Source: Alterisphingorhabdus sp051668705
GTDB taxonomy: Bacteria; Pseudomonadota; Alphaproteobacteria; Sphingomonadales; Sphingomonadaceae
Assembly (NCBI RefSeq): GCF_051668705.1
Contig: NZ_CP196351.1
Location: 372,001 to 436,000 of the forward strand
DNA length: 64,000 nucleotides
Direction of reading: 5' to 3'
The translations under genes and the position numbers were made by a program. The notes beneath the pieces are model-generated. The model made no database searches, was not told where the DNA came from, and saw only the letters and a list, made by a program, of their open reading frames with translations. This document shows, piece by piece, positions 45,234 to 54,042 of this stretch (the first letter of the stretch is position 1; every line of letters starts with the position of its first letter).

Positions 45234-45665
45234 ATGGTCGAGGCATTGGTCAAAAGGGTTACCGAGCAAGTGCAAATGATAAAGCGCAATGTTGGCGACC
45301 CCAATAAATTGACCCAGCGCGAATATGAGGCATCGCTCAATGCGCTCAATATATTCTTTGGTGCGATTATCGGCGTTAGCTTGGGCAACATCGAAGCCAT
45401 GTCAGTGGAAGACTATGTCGTATTGTTGATCGCTACGGCGACCATAGTGTCTACGATATTGATAGTCAGCTATAGCCATAGGCGGATTTGGAACATGATG
45501 ATGATGTTTAGTTTGCTGGGCCTTGCATGGTATGTTGATATTTATAAAGTTAAAGGAATCGATATTGATTTTCCGGAAAAATTGTTGCCGACATTGTCCG
45601 TATGGGCGGGGTTGGCAATCTTGCTGGAGTTTACAGAAAAAACTCCTGAACCAGATGCAGAATGA
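45234..45665 (+). CDS. small membrane protein of unknown function
   Basis: The product has 143 residues. GGAG precedes the ATG (45234). The frame is open to 45099, but that part overlaps cobT on the other strand. The N-terminal 45 residues are charged (MVEALVKRVTEQVQMIKRN, DPNKLTQREYEASLNAL). About four hydrophobic helices follow (NIFFGAIIGVSLGNIEAM, VVLLIATATIVSTILIVSY, MMMMFSLLGLAWYVDIY, TLSVWAGLAILLEF). I do not recognise the family. It lies between cobT and the aminotransferase/sulfotransferase pair, on the opposite strand to both. Confidence 0.72.
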   Translation: MVEALVKRVTEQVQMIKRNVGDPNKLTQREYEASLNALNIFFGAIIGVSLGNIEAMSVEDYVVLLIATATIVSTILIVSYSHRRIWNMMMMFSLLGLAWYVDIYKVKGIDIDFPEKLLPTLSVWAGLAILLEFTEKTPEPDAE

Positions 45666-45676
45666 CGGATGTGATA

Positions 45677-46435
45677 TCAGGCCTTAAGTCTGTGCTGCGA
45701 TAGTTTCTCGTAATAAGGCAATGCCAGACGTGCAATATTAGCATAATCGCCTGATAACACAGGCAGATCGCGAGCCTTATCTTTGGACGGGGGAGCAAAG
45801 CCGGTGCTGTTTATAACAGCATTATACCAATGGCGTGCCCAAACCCCGTCTTGTGGATGATAACCTGCCGGCCAGCTGAGCATTTCGCCGCTATAATCTA
45901 TGCCCCAAGCAGTGCACAAAGCTGCCAGAACCCCGCCCGGGTTGAGCAGAACATCATCACTATCAATCACTATGGGCGGCTGACCCAGATCGTTTGTCAC
46001 ATGGTCGAACAATTCGGCCTGTTGTACAAAGCCGATAGCCTCTAGCGATGCACTTTCCATTTTATGGGCATAAGAGGCCAGAACACGGGCCGGATGCCGG
46101 ATCAAAAAGGCATGGCGCACAGTGCTCATCCAGCTGCGATCTATGCCATCGACCATATGATGACACATATGCTTTTGGTAAAATATAGGTGCCGGGGCAG
46201 GGGCTTTGGTCAGCATATTGATGACCGCTTCAGGGTCCGTCTCATGTGCCGCCAATATCTCATCGCGCATCGGGTGGTTTAAACCAGTGATGGCCAGAAA
46301 AGCCGCATAGAAAGGTTCATCAACCACATATGTATCACTGCGTGCGTCAAAGCTGCGCATCATCGCGGTCGATAGATTGCGTGGGCCTGACCAAAGAGCG
46401 ACACGTAGCGGCTTTGCAAATATTGCGCTCATCAC
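45677..46435 (-). CDS. sulfotransferase-like P-loop protein
   Basis: The product has 252 residues. The N-terminus has LWSGPRNLSTAMMRSFDARS, the 5'-phosphosulfate-binding loop pattern of sulfotransferases. Later RHAFLIRHPARVLASYAHKM matches the 3'-phosphate-binding motif (RxP). The protein may transfer sulfate or act as a nucleotide-binding homologue, and its substrate is unknown. It begins 6 bp after the class IV aminotransferase, and both follow cobS closely. In plants, proteins with an N-terminal sulfotransferase-like region and a C-terminal aminotransferase IV are annotated, which suggests the pair acts together. Confidence 0.8.
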   Translation of the reverse strand: MMSAIFAKPLRVALWSGPRNLSTAMMRSFDARSDTYVVDEPFYAAFLAITGLNHPMRDEILAAHETDPEAVINMLTKAPAPAPIFYQKHMCHHMVDGIDRSWMSTVRHAFLIRHPARVLASYAHKMESASLEAIGFVQQAELFDHVTNDLGQPPIVIDSDDVLLNPGGVLAALCTAWGIDYSGEMLSWPAGYHPQDGVWARHWYNAVINSTGFAPPSKDKARDLPVLSGDYANIARLALPYYEKLSQHRLKA

Positions 46436-46441
46436 CGCCGC

Positions 46442-47368
46442 CTAGGCAATGGGTGTCAGGCTATTGTGCACCAGCTCTTTATACAAAGCAGAGATGCGCT
46501 TTGAAACCGGGCCATTCAGCGTTTCAATAGTGCGGCCATCGACTTCGCGAATAGGGCTGACACCAGCAAAAGTGCCGGTCAAAAATGCTTCATCTGCTGA
46601 ATAGACATCGAAGAGAGAGAAGCGCTTTTCAAACACCGGAATATTGGCCTCTCGGCAAATACGGATAATATTACCGCGTGTAATGCCGCCCAGACAATAT
46701 TCTGGTGGAGAGGTCCAGACCTCCCCATCGCGCACTATGAAGAAATGGGTGGAATTGCAGGTTGCTACAAAGCCATCAGGGTCCAGCATCAGCGCCTCAT
46801 CCGCGCCTGCTTCGTCCGCCTGAATGCACGCCAATATGCAATTTAGCTTGGAGTGAGAGTTGAGCTTTTGATCCTGCTCCGCCGGCCCGGTGCGGCGAAC
46901 ATGCACGGTGAACAATTTCTGTCCGCGTTCAATGACTTGCGCTACAGGCGCCTTATATTCGGGGATGATGACAATGGTTGGCTTACCAATGGTAAATCGC
47001 GGACCCTGATAAGGCGTTTTCTTTATGCCACGCGTCACCATCAGGCGGATATGCACGCCGTCCGTCATGCCATTGGCGTTCAGACAGTCAAACAGCCTTT
47101 GGGTCAGTTCTTCAGGGCTAAGGCCGATATCCATGGCAATAGCTTTCGCCCCGGCATAAAGGCGTTTCAAATGCACGTCCAAAAAGGCTATGCCGCCATT
47201 GCTGACGCGCAGTCCTTCCCATACGCCATCACCCAAAATATAGCCTGATTCAAAGACCGATACACTGGCCTCATCGCGGTGCTTCAGCTCGCCATTCACT
47301 GACACCAATATATCGGCATTGCGCGGATCATCTGCATAATCATGCACGCCATGAGGCTCTTGGGTCAT
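46442..47368 (-). CDS. class IV (branched-chain/D-amino-acid type) aminotransferase
   Basis: The product has 308 residues. It has the fold-type IV landmarks: VFESGYILGDGVWEGLRV, an HIRLMVTRG strand, and NSHSKLNCILACIQADEAGA, whose Lys should be the PLP Schiff-base residue. The usual Glu that contacts PLP N1 (in SETNATNIF-type motifs) aligns with Thr in FVATCNSTHFFIV, so the cofactor site is unusual. It could be a transaminase, an ADC-lyase-like enzyme or a paralogue with another role. It starts 15 bp after cobS and 6 bp before the sulfotransferase-like gene. Confidence 0.85.
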   Translation of the reverse strand: MTQEPHGVHDYADDPRNADILVSVNGELKHRDEASVSVFESGYILGDGVWEGLRVSNGGIAFLDVHLKRLYAGAKAIAMDIGLSPEELTQRLFDCLNANGMTDGVHIRLMVTRGIKKTPYQGPRFTIGKPTIVIIPEYKAPVAQVIERGQKLFTVHVRRTGPAEQDQKLNSHSKLNCILACIQADEAGADEALMLDPDGFVATCNSTHFFIVRDGEVWTSPPEYCLGGITRGNIIRICREANIPVFEKRFSLFDVYSADEAFLTGTFAGVSPIREVDGRTIETLNGPVSKRISALYKELVHNSLTPIA

Positions 47369-47383
47369 ATGTGCTCGCTCCTA

Positions 47384-48373
47384 TCAGCCCCCGATTATGC
47401 TCTCCGGTAAATCTTCGCCAAAGACTCGCTGATAATATTCAGCGACCAACATGCGTTCGGCTTCATCACATTTGTTGAGGAAGGTCATGCGGAAGGCAAA
47501 GCCGATATTGTTAAATATCGCATGGTTTTGCGCCCAGCTGATCACAGTACGCGGGCTCATCACAGTGGAGATATCACCATTGATAAAGCCCTGACGCGAC
47601 AGATCGGCAACCATCACCATCTTGTCGACAATTAATGGGTCTGTCTCACCCACTTTGGACAGGATGACTTTGGCCTCTGTCTCGGCGGGCAGATAATTCA
47701 GAGTGCAGACAATGTTCCACCGGTCCATCTGGCCTTGGTTAATCTGGTGCGTGCCGTGATACAGGCCGCTGGTGTCACCCAAGCCAACAGTGTTTGCGGT
47801 GGCGAACAGGCGGAAATAGGGGTGCGGGCGGATTACGCGGTTTTGGTCGAGCAAGGTCAATTTGCCCTCTGTCTCCAGCACGCGCTGAATGACGAACATG
47901 ACATCGGGGCGACCTGCATCATATTCGTCAAACACCAGAGCGGTTGGTGTTTGCAATGCCCATGGCAGCAAGCCTTCGCGAAACTCTGTGATTTGCTTGC
48001 CATCGCGCAGCACAATCGCATCACGGCCGACAAGATCAATCCGGCTGATATGCGCATCAAGGTTGATACGGATGCAGGGCCAGTTCAGCTTGGCTGCGAC
48101 TTGTTCAATATGGGTGGATTTGCCCGTGCCATGATAGCCCTGGATCATCACGCGGCGATTATGGGCAAAGCCTGCGCATATGGCCAAGGTGGTTTCCGGG
48201 TCGAAAACATAGCCCGGATCAGCATCAGGCACGCGCTCATCAGCTTCTGAAAAGGCCGGAATCTCAATATCCGTATCAATGCCGAACATTTCACGCGCGC
48301 TGACCATTTTGTCAGGTGTGTCCATAATGGTCGTGCCTTCGGTGCCGGCAGAAATATTGGGAATATCAGTCAT
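47384..48373 (-). CDS. cobS: cobaltochelatase subunit CobS
   Basis: CobS is the AAA+ ATPase partner of CobT. The product has 329 residues with Walker A GYHGTGKST, Walker B ALVFDEYDAGRPD, and family motifs DPETTLAICAGFAHNRRVM and RPHPYFRLFATANTVGLGD. It is the first gene of a tight unit with the aminotransferase and sulfotransferase-like genes. A J-domain gene is 143 bp upstream, a neighbourhood I recall as common for cobS in alphaproteobacteria. Confidence 0.97.
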   Translation of the reverse strand: MTDIPNISAGTEGTTIMDTPDKMVSAREMFGIDTDIEIPAFSEADERVPDADPGYVFDPETTLAICAGFAHNRRVMIQGYHGTGKSTHIEQVAAKLNWPCIRINLDAHISRIDLVGRDAIVLRDGKQITEFREGLLPWALQTPTALVFDEYDAGRPDVMFVIQRVLETEGKLTLLDQNRVIRPHPYFRLFATANTVGLGDTSGLYHGTHQINQGQMDRWNIVCTLNYLPAETEAKVILSKVGETDPLIVDKMVMVADLSRQGFINGDISTVMSPRTVISWAQNHAIFNNIGFAFRMTFLNKCDEAERMLVAEYYQRVFGEDLPESIIGG

Positions 48374-48516
48374 GCATTATATCCAAGCGGTTTTGATTTG
48401 AAACGGGTCATAATCGGTAAAAGCGGTATGTGTCGAGAGCGAGTTTATAATCGGCGATGATTTTGATGGTTGGTGTGCATCGCAATCTGCATATTTGTAA
48501 CTGACCTGCGCATCTG

Positions 48517-49155
48517 TCATTTGGCTTTTGGGCCCAATATCCCGGCATCGCGCAGCACTTGCCGGGCATCAATCACAGCCTGCAATTTTTTCTCATGGCT
48601 GCGGTCACCGCCATTGCGATCAGGATGATATTGCCGCACCAGTGTTGAATAGCGGCGGCGGATAGTCGGCGTGTCGGCTTTATCGTCTAGACCAAGCGTT
48701 TTCAGCGCCTTCATAATGGCAGGGGCATATTTGGGCGCATTGGGCTGGCCAGTGCCTGCTTGCGAACGCTGTTTCAAATTATCTTTAAAACGCGCACCAA
48801 TGGCATCCAGTGGATCCTGAAAATTTGCCCATGCCGGTGTATCAACCGGTGCACTGGCAAAGGCGCGGGTCTCACGTTCCCATCCGCTGTGCGGGCGCTG
48901 CGCCTCATAAATTTCATCAGGGCTCATGCCCGCAAAATAATTATAGCCCGCATTAAACATGCGGATATGTTCAAGGCAGAACCAGCGCCATTCGCCAGGG
49001 CCATCATAGCGCGATTGGCCAGAGGCGGACTCCAACGGCGGTGCGCGAAACTCTCCGCTTTCCGGGCATGTGGGCCAGTCGCAGCTTTGCTGCGTATCTT
49101 CATAACGCCCATGAAAGCGCGCACTGGTGCGTTTTGACTTTGCGCCATCAGCCAT
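48517..49155 (-). CDS. J-domain protein with N-terminal Cys-rich region
   Basis: The product has 212 residues. The C-terminal 60 residues form a J domain with the HPD motif (RQYHPDRNGG), which stimulates Hsp70 ATPase. The N-terminal part contains CDWPTCPESGEFRAPP and WRWFCLEHIRMFNAGYNYF, a probable zinc-binding or Cys-containing element. It resembles J-domain proteins encoded next to cobS in other alphaproteobacteria. It is divergent from bolA. Confidence 0.9.
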   Translation of the reverse strand: MADGAKSKRTSARFHGRYEDTQQSCDWPTCPESGEFRAPPLESASGQSRYDGPGEWRWFCLEHIRMFNAGYNYFAGMSPDEIYEAQRPHSGWERETRAFASAPVDTPAWANFQDPLDAIGARFKDNLKQRSQAGTGQPNAPKYAPAIMKALKTLGLDDKADTPTIRRRYSTLVRQYHPDRNGGDRSHEKKLQAVIDARQVLRDAGILGPKAK

Positions 49156-49218
49156 GGCGTATGCGCCGCATGTTTAAGGGGGTTCTGTTTCGCATCAAGA
49201 CCAGCCATATAGGGTGAC

Positions 49219-49515
49219 ATGAGTACAGAATCAAAGGGGGCTGAAAAAGGCTCCGTCGCCAAAGAGATGGAAGAATTGCTGGTCGCGGCCTTTGCGCCTG
49301 AACGGCTGGAGATTATCAACGATAGCGCGCGCCATCGCGGGCATAGCGGGGATGACGGCAGCGGTGAATCGCACTTTACCATCATTATAGACAGCGCAGC
49401 CTTTGAAGGCGTGTCGCGCGTGATGCGCCAACGTATGGTCAATAAGGCGTTGGGCGATATACCCGGCGACCGCGTCCACGCGCTCAGCATTAAGGCGAAT
49501 GTGCCCAATGCCTAA
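49219..49515 (+). CDS. bolA: BolA-family protein
   Basis: The product has 98 residues, with the class II KH-like BolA fold: SGESHFTIIIDSAAFEGVSRV and RQRMVNKALGDIPGDRVHALSIKA. BolA proteins associate with monothiol glutaredoxins in iron-sulfur metabolism. No grx gene is adjacent here. Its 3' end overlaps the cupin gene's start by a few bases. Confidence 0.92.
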   Translation: MSTESKGAEKGSVAKEMEELLVAAFAPERLEIINDSARHRGHSGDDGSGESHFTIIIDSAAFEGVSRVMRQRMVNKALGDIPGDRVHALSIKANVPNA

Positions 49516-49894
49516 TATGCCTGAGAAAGTTTCGCTTCAAGCCTCCTTTGCCTCGTTCAGCGAATATTGGCAGCCGCATCTGGCGGGGCAGGTGAATGAG
49601 ACAGCGATTAAGCTGGCCAAATTACAGGGCGCATTTGACTGGCATTACCATAAGAAAGAGGATGAGCTGTTTCTGGTGGTTAAGGGGCGGCTGAGAATGC
49701 GTATGCGTGATGGTGCAGACGAGCGCGCGCCAGTTGATCTGGATGAAGGCGAGATGCTGATCATTCCGGCGGGCATGGAGCATAAGCCAGAGACGATCAC
49801 CGACGAATGCCATGTACTGCTGGTCGAGCCGAACAGCACCCGCAATACAGGGGAAGCGGTGACCGAGCGGACCGTCGAGGTAAAAGCGCTATGA
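49508..49894 (+). CDS. small cupin-domain protein
   Basis: The product has about 128 residues. The start is ATG 49508, which overlaps the bolA stop. ATG 49517 and GTG 49499 are alternatives. The single cupin barrel has the metal-binding pattern FDWHYHKKEDELFLVVKG and EGEMLIIPAGMEHKP. No substrate can be inferred. It overlaps the following hydrolase gene by 4 bp (ATGA). Confidence 0.88.
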   Translation: MPNMPEKVSLQASFASFSEYWQPHLAGQVNETAIKLAKLQGAFDWHYHKKEDELFLVVKGRLRMRMRDGADERAPVDLDEGEMLIIPAGMEHKPETITDECHVLLVEPNSTRNTGEAVTERTVEVKAL

Positions 49895-50811
49895 GCCGTG
49901 ACATGAACAGTGATAATTTTGAGTTTCCTTTGCACCGTGTGGCTCTGTCCACCGGCGTCACTTTGGAAGTGGCGATTGAAGGCGCAGAGGACGCGCCGCC
50001 TTTGATTATGCTGCATGGCTTTCCTGAAAGCCACCGCACATGGCGGCACCAAATTGCGCATTTTGCCAAAACCCACCGTGTTATTGCGCCCAATCAGCGC
50101 GGCTATTGCGGATCAGACAAGCCAGCGGGTGTGGCTGAATATAGCGTGCAAAAACTGGTTGGCGATGTTGTGGCGCTGGCCGATGCTCTGGGCGTCGATC
50201 AATTTGTGCTGGCGGGGCATGATTGGGGCGGTGCCGGTGCATGGGCCACAGCGCTGACGCATCCTGAGCGTGTGTCACAGCTTATCATTGCCAATGCGCC
50301 GCACCCTTATACCTATCAAAAGGCGATCTATACCGACATGGATCAGCGCGCCGCGACGCAATATATCACGGCGTTTCGCGGCCCGCATTTTGAGGATTAT
50401 GTCGCACAAAAAGGCTGGGAAGCCTATTATCAAGACAATTTTGCCGATCATGTACAGACGCCGATAAGCGATGATGAAAAGGCGATATATCTTGCCCAAT
50501 GGCAGACACCGGGCGCATTTACGGCGATGATAAACTGGTACCGTGCCAGCGCGATCACCATCCCCGCAATGGATGATGACAGCCCGCCACCACCTATGGT
50601 TCAGGCCTTTCTGGATAAGCCCTTTCCAGTGCTGAAAATGCCGGTGCTGCTGGTCTGGGCTATGGACGATCACGCGCTGCGGCCCAGCCTGCTGGAAGGG
50701 TTGGATGATTTGATTGATAATCTGACACTTGTGCAGCTGCCGGGCGGGCATTTCGTCACTTGGGAAAATCATGCAGCGGTAACGGCGGCAATGGACGATT
50801 TCCTAAACTAA
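49891..50811 (+). CDS. alpha/beta hydrolase, epoxide-hydrolase-like
   Basis: The product has 306 residues. The start at 49891 overlaps the cupin stop. Motifs are the oxyanion loop LHGFPESHRTW, the nucleophile elbow AGHDWGG (Asp nucleophile as in epoxide hydrolases and haloalkane dehalogenases), an acid in VWAMDDHAL, and a His in PGGHFVTWENH. The Asp nucleophile excludes an ordinary serine esterase. The substrate is unknown. Confidence 0.88.
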   Translation: MSRDMNSDNFEFPLHRVALSTGVTLEVAIEGAEDAPPLIMLHGFPESHRTWRHQIAHFAKTHRVIAPNQRGYCGSDKPAGVAEYSVQKLVGDVVALADALGVDQFVLAGHDWGGAGAWATALTHPERVSQLIIANAPHPYTYQKAIYTDMDQRAATQYITAFRGPHFEDYVAQKGWEAYYQDNFADHVQTPISDDEKAIYLAQWQTPGAFTAMINWYRASAITIPAMDDDSPPPPMVQAFLDKPFPVLKMPVLLVWAMDDHALRPSLLEGLDDLIDNLTLVQLPGGHFVTWENHAAVTAAMDDFLN

Positions 50812-50836
50812 CGGGCGGCTTTATCGGGGGGTTACA

Positions 50837-51949
50837 TCAATCCCCGGCCATCCATTTGACCCATTGGCCGTGCGCATGGGACTCTGCCAATTTGTGCCAT
50901 TCCTTTCCATGCGGATCGGGCCAATAACGCACCTTTAATTCATGGCGTAATGTATAGCGGCTGGATTCCAGCATAATCCAAGCCAGCGGCGCATCCTTGC
51001 TGGCCTGTGCGCCGGCTTTTTCCATTGCCGCGATGATGCGGTTTTGTGTTGCGTCAGGCAAATAGACCCAGACGATGGAATGCATTAAAATGCGCGTTGT
51101 GTGCGGGGCAATGGGTTTTGCCATTGCTCGCTCAACAAAATCGGCTGCGTCGCCTTGCTCCAAATGTGGCGCGGCTAGCTGTGCAGCGGCAATGGCTGTT
51201 TCCATACGGGCAAAGCGATCGCGATTTTCAGGCCATATATAGGCCTTTAGCCGCTGTGCTTGCGCCTTATCGGTCAAATCCAGCGGCGTGAGATCGACGC
51301 CGCGCAAAGAGGCGATAGATATGTTTTGTGCTGGCGGCGGCGGGCCATGCCATATAGGCGCCAATTGCATTGCGGCATCGTCCGGACCGCTCAATGTGCC
51401 GCCCAGATTATAATGATAGCGGTCCATCATTAAATTTATGCCTGCGCTTGAGCCAATTTCACATATCTCAAAATCATTGGGCAGGCCCTGCTTCGCCAGC
51501 CACAGCATTGCAGCCATAAAGTTGGCGGATCGTCCTGATTCATTGGTTTGCGGCGGTGTATCCAGCCAAGGCAGCAAATCACCATCATGCCGTTTAATCG
51601 CCTGACGGATCAGCGTCTTCGCTTGCTCTAATGCATTGTTATCACCAGCATATAGCGGGTTTAGCGCGGGGTGTTTGCCTGTTAGATACAAATCATGAAA
51701 CGCCGCAGCACAGCGCAGTGGCAAGCCATCGGCCATAGGCTTGCCGCCCCATGCCAGAACAGCGCGGCCAAATTGGCTGTCATCATCCAAAACCTTGCTG
51801 AGTGCTTCACAGACCGCCGCGGTCAACGGGGCGTCATTGGCCGTGCAATAGGCCACTTGATTGGCAAAGGCCGCGCGGACACCTTCGGGGCCGGGTTGAT
51901 TAAAAACATTGCTTTGCGGATCAGGCGGGAAGGCATTGGGTGCTGTCAT
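50837..51949 (-). CDS. DUF2332 family protein
   Basis: The product has 370 residues. The family signature is in EICEIGSSAGINLMMDRYHY, which suggests a methyltransferase-like Rossmann core, and in HTTRILMHSIVWVYLP and PLAWIMLESSRYTLRHELKV. DUF2332 has no established biochemical function. It is convergent with the hydrolase and divergent from hisG. Confidence 0.88.
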   Translation of the reverse strand: MTAPNAFPPDPQSNVFNQPGPEGVRAAFANQVAYCTANDAPLTAAVCEALSKVLDDDSQFGRAVLAWGGKPMADGLPLRCAAAFHDLYLTGKHPALNPLYAGDNNALEQAKTLIRQAIKRHDGDLLPWLDTPPQTNESGRSANFMAAMLWLAKQGLPNDFEICEIGSSAGINLMMDRYHYNLGGTLSGPDDAAMQLAPIWHGPPPPAQNISIASLRGVDLTPLDLTDKAQAQRLKAYIWPENRDRFARMETAIAAAQLAAPHLEQGDAADFVERAMAKPIAPHTTRILMHSIVWVYLPDATQNRIIAAMEKAGAQASKDAPLAWIMLESSRYTLRHELKVRYWPDPHGKEWHKLAESHAHGQWVKWMAGD

Positions 51950-52075
51950 AATATCGACTTATCAGAAGTTCTTCCCCGTGTCTGCATATCGCCCTGCGCC
52001 TGAGCGAAAAATTAGGCGGTTATGTGGGTGTTTGCGTCATTGCTCTTTTGGCCAGCAGCACCTAAATGATGGCGC

Positions 52076-52753
52076 ATGCAAAACCGACTTATCTTTGCTG
52101 TGCCCAAAGGGCGCATATTAGACGACGCGCTGCCCTTGCTGGAGCGTGCGGGCGTTAAACCGGAACCGGGCTTTTTTGACAAGAGCAACCGGTCCTTGCG
52201 CTTTGCCACCAACCGCGACGATATGGATATCATCCGTGTGCGCGCCTTTGATGTTGCGACATTTGTTGCCTATGGTGCGGCGCATATGGGCATTGTCGGT
52301 TCTGATGTGATTGATGAATTTGATTATGCTGATCTTTATGCGCCGGTTGATCTGGACTTTGGCCATTGCCGCCTGTCCGTGGCAGAACCTAAGGGACAGA
52401 ATATGGATCTGTCGCGCATGAGCCATGTTCGCGTTGCGACAAAATACCCCAATCTTACCCGCCGCTATTTCCATGATCGCGGTATTCAGGCCGAATGTGT
52501 AAAGCTGAACGGGGCTATGGAATTAGCGCCATCACTGGGTCTGGCCCACCATATTGTCGATCTGGTCGAATCAGGGCGGACATTGGTGCAAAACGGGCTG
52601 GAAGAAACCACGGAGATCATGCCGATTTCTGCACGGTTGATTGTCAATCGCGCGGCATTGAAGACCAATCATGCTGTGCTGGCCCCGATGATCGATGCAT
52701 TTCGCAATATGGTCGCAGAGCGTAAAGCCAATACAGCCGAGAGTGCAGCATGA
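52076..52753 (+). CDS. hisG: ATP phosphoribosyltransferase, short form
   Basis: HisG catalyses the first step of histidine synthesis. The product has 225 residues, the short type that lacks the C-terminal regulatory domain and needs HisZ, which is not in the window. Motifs are FAVPKGRILDDALPLLE, the PRPP loop region GIVGSDVIDE, and RVATKYPNLTRRYFHDRGIQ with DLVESGRTLVQNGL. It overlaps hisD by 4 bp. Confidence 0.96.
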   Translation: MQNRLIFAVPKGRILDDALPLLERAGVKPEPGFFDKSNRSLRFATNRDDMDIIRVRAFDVATFVAYGAAHMGIVGSDVIDEFDYADLYAPVDLDFGHCRLSVAEPKGQNMDLSRMSHVRVATKYPNLTRRYFHDRGIQAECVKLNGAMELAPSLGLAHHIVDLVESGRTLVQNGLEETTEIMPISARLIVNRAALKTNHAVLAPMIDAFRNMVAERKANTAESAA

Positions 52754-54042
52754 GCTTACGACTCAACACCCTAGATCATGACTTCACAGAACGTTTTGAC
52801 CGGCTGGTTCGTGCTGATCGGGCTAATGATGGCGATGTAAAACGCGATGTGGAGAATATCATTGCCGATGTGCGTGCACGCGGTGACATAGCATTGGCCG
52901 ACTATACCACGCGCTTTGATGGTCACCATTTGTCAGAAAGCGGTTGGCAAATCGGTGCTGATGCAATGCTGGCGGCCTATGATGCGCTGGATGAAGAATT
53001 GCGGGCTGCGCTGCATCTCGCGGCAACGCGCATAACCGCTTATCATGAAGCACAAAAGCCAACAGATCGTGATTATCGCGACGACATGGATATCAGGCTT
53101 GGCGCTCGCTGGAGTGCAGTTGATGCGGCTGGTCTTTATGTTCCGGGGGGCAGGGCCGCTTATCCATCATCTTTGTTGATGAATGCTATTCCCGCAAAGG
53201 TTGCCGGCGTAGAACGGCTAGTGGTTGCGACGCCGACGCCGGGCGGAGAGGTAAACCCATTGGTTCTGGCTGCTGCACATATTGCCGGAGTTGATGAAGT
53301 GTGGCGCATTGGCGGTGCGCAGGCTGTTGCTGCTTTGGCCTATGGCACAGATACCATTAAACGTGTTGATGTGATTACAGGGCCAGGCAATGCCTGGGTT
53401 GCTGAGGCCAAACGCCAGCTTTACGGCGTGGTGGGCATTGATATGGTGGCTGGTCCGTCAGAGATTGTGGTCGTTGCGGATAATAAGAACGATCCTGACT
53501 GGATTGCCGCCGATTTGCTCAGTCAGGCAGAGCATGACCCGACCAGCCAGTCGATTTTGTTCACAGATGATGCCGCTTTTGCAGATGCTGTTGATGATGC
53601 CGTGAAATTACAATTGGCCGAACTGGCGACAGCCAAGGTCGCGACCCAAAGCTGGGACGCTAATGGTGCGATTATCGTTACTGAAACGCTGGATGCAGCG
53701 ATGCCGCTGGTCAACGCACTCGCAGCAGAGCATGTAGAGCTGGCCGTCGATGATCCTGACGCGTTATTTGATCAAATCCGTCACGCTGGCTCGGTATTTT
53801 TGGGACGGCACACGCCGGAGGCTATTGGCGATTATATTGCAGGGCCAAATCATGTTTTGCCAACTGGGCGGCGTGCGCGCTTTGCCTCTGGCCTTTCCGT
53901 GCTGGACTTTATGAAACGCACCAGCTTTATCGCATTGGATGAGGCGGGTTTGGCAAAACTTGGCCCGGCAACGGCTGCATTGGCGCATGCTGAAGGTTTG
54001 CCAGCACATGCAGCCAGTATTGAAAAAAGGCAGAAATCATGA
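52750..54042 (+). CDS. hisD: histidinol dehydrogenase
   Basis: HisD carries out the last two oxidations to histidine. The product has 430 residues. Landmarks are AAGLYVPGGRAAYPSSLLMN, the conserved ITGPGNAWVAEAKRQ, DMVAGPSEIVVVAD, SQAEHDPTSQSILF (metal and catalytic His/Glu) and AAEHVELAVDDPD. It follows hisG with a 4-bp overlap and leads into nusB with the same overlap. Confidence 0.97.
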   Translation: MSLRLNTLDHDFTERFDRLVRADRANDGDVKRDVENIIADVRARGDIALADYTTRFDGHHLSESGWQIGADAMLAAYDALDEELRAALHLAATRITAYHEAQKPTDRDYRDDMDIRLGARWSAVDAAGLYVPGGRAAYPSSLLMNAIPAKVAGVERLVVATPTPGGEVNPLVLAAAHIAGVDEVWRIGGAQAVAALAYGTDTIKRVDVITGPGNAWVAEAKRQLYGVVGIDMVAGPSEIVVVADNKNDPDWIAADLLSQAEHDPTSQSILFTDDAAFADAVDDAVKLQLAELATAKVATQSWDANGAIIVTETLDAAMPLVNALAAEHVELAVDDPDALFDQIRHAGSVFLGRHTPEAIGDYIAGPNHVLPTGRRARFASGLSVLDFMKRTSFIALDEAGLAKLGPATAALAHAEGLPAHAASIEKRQKS

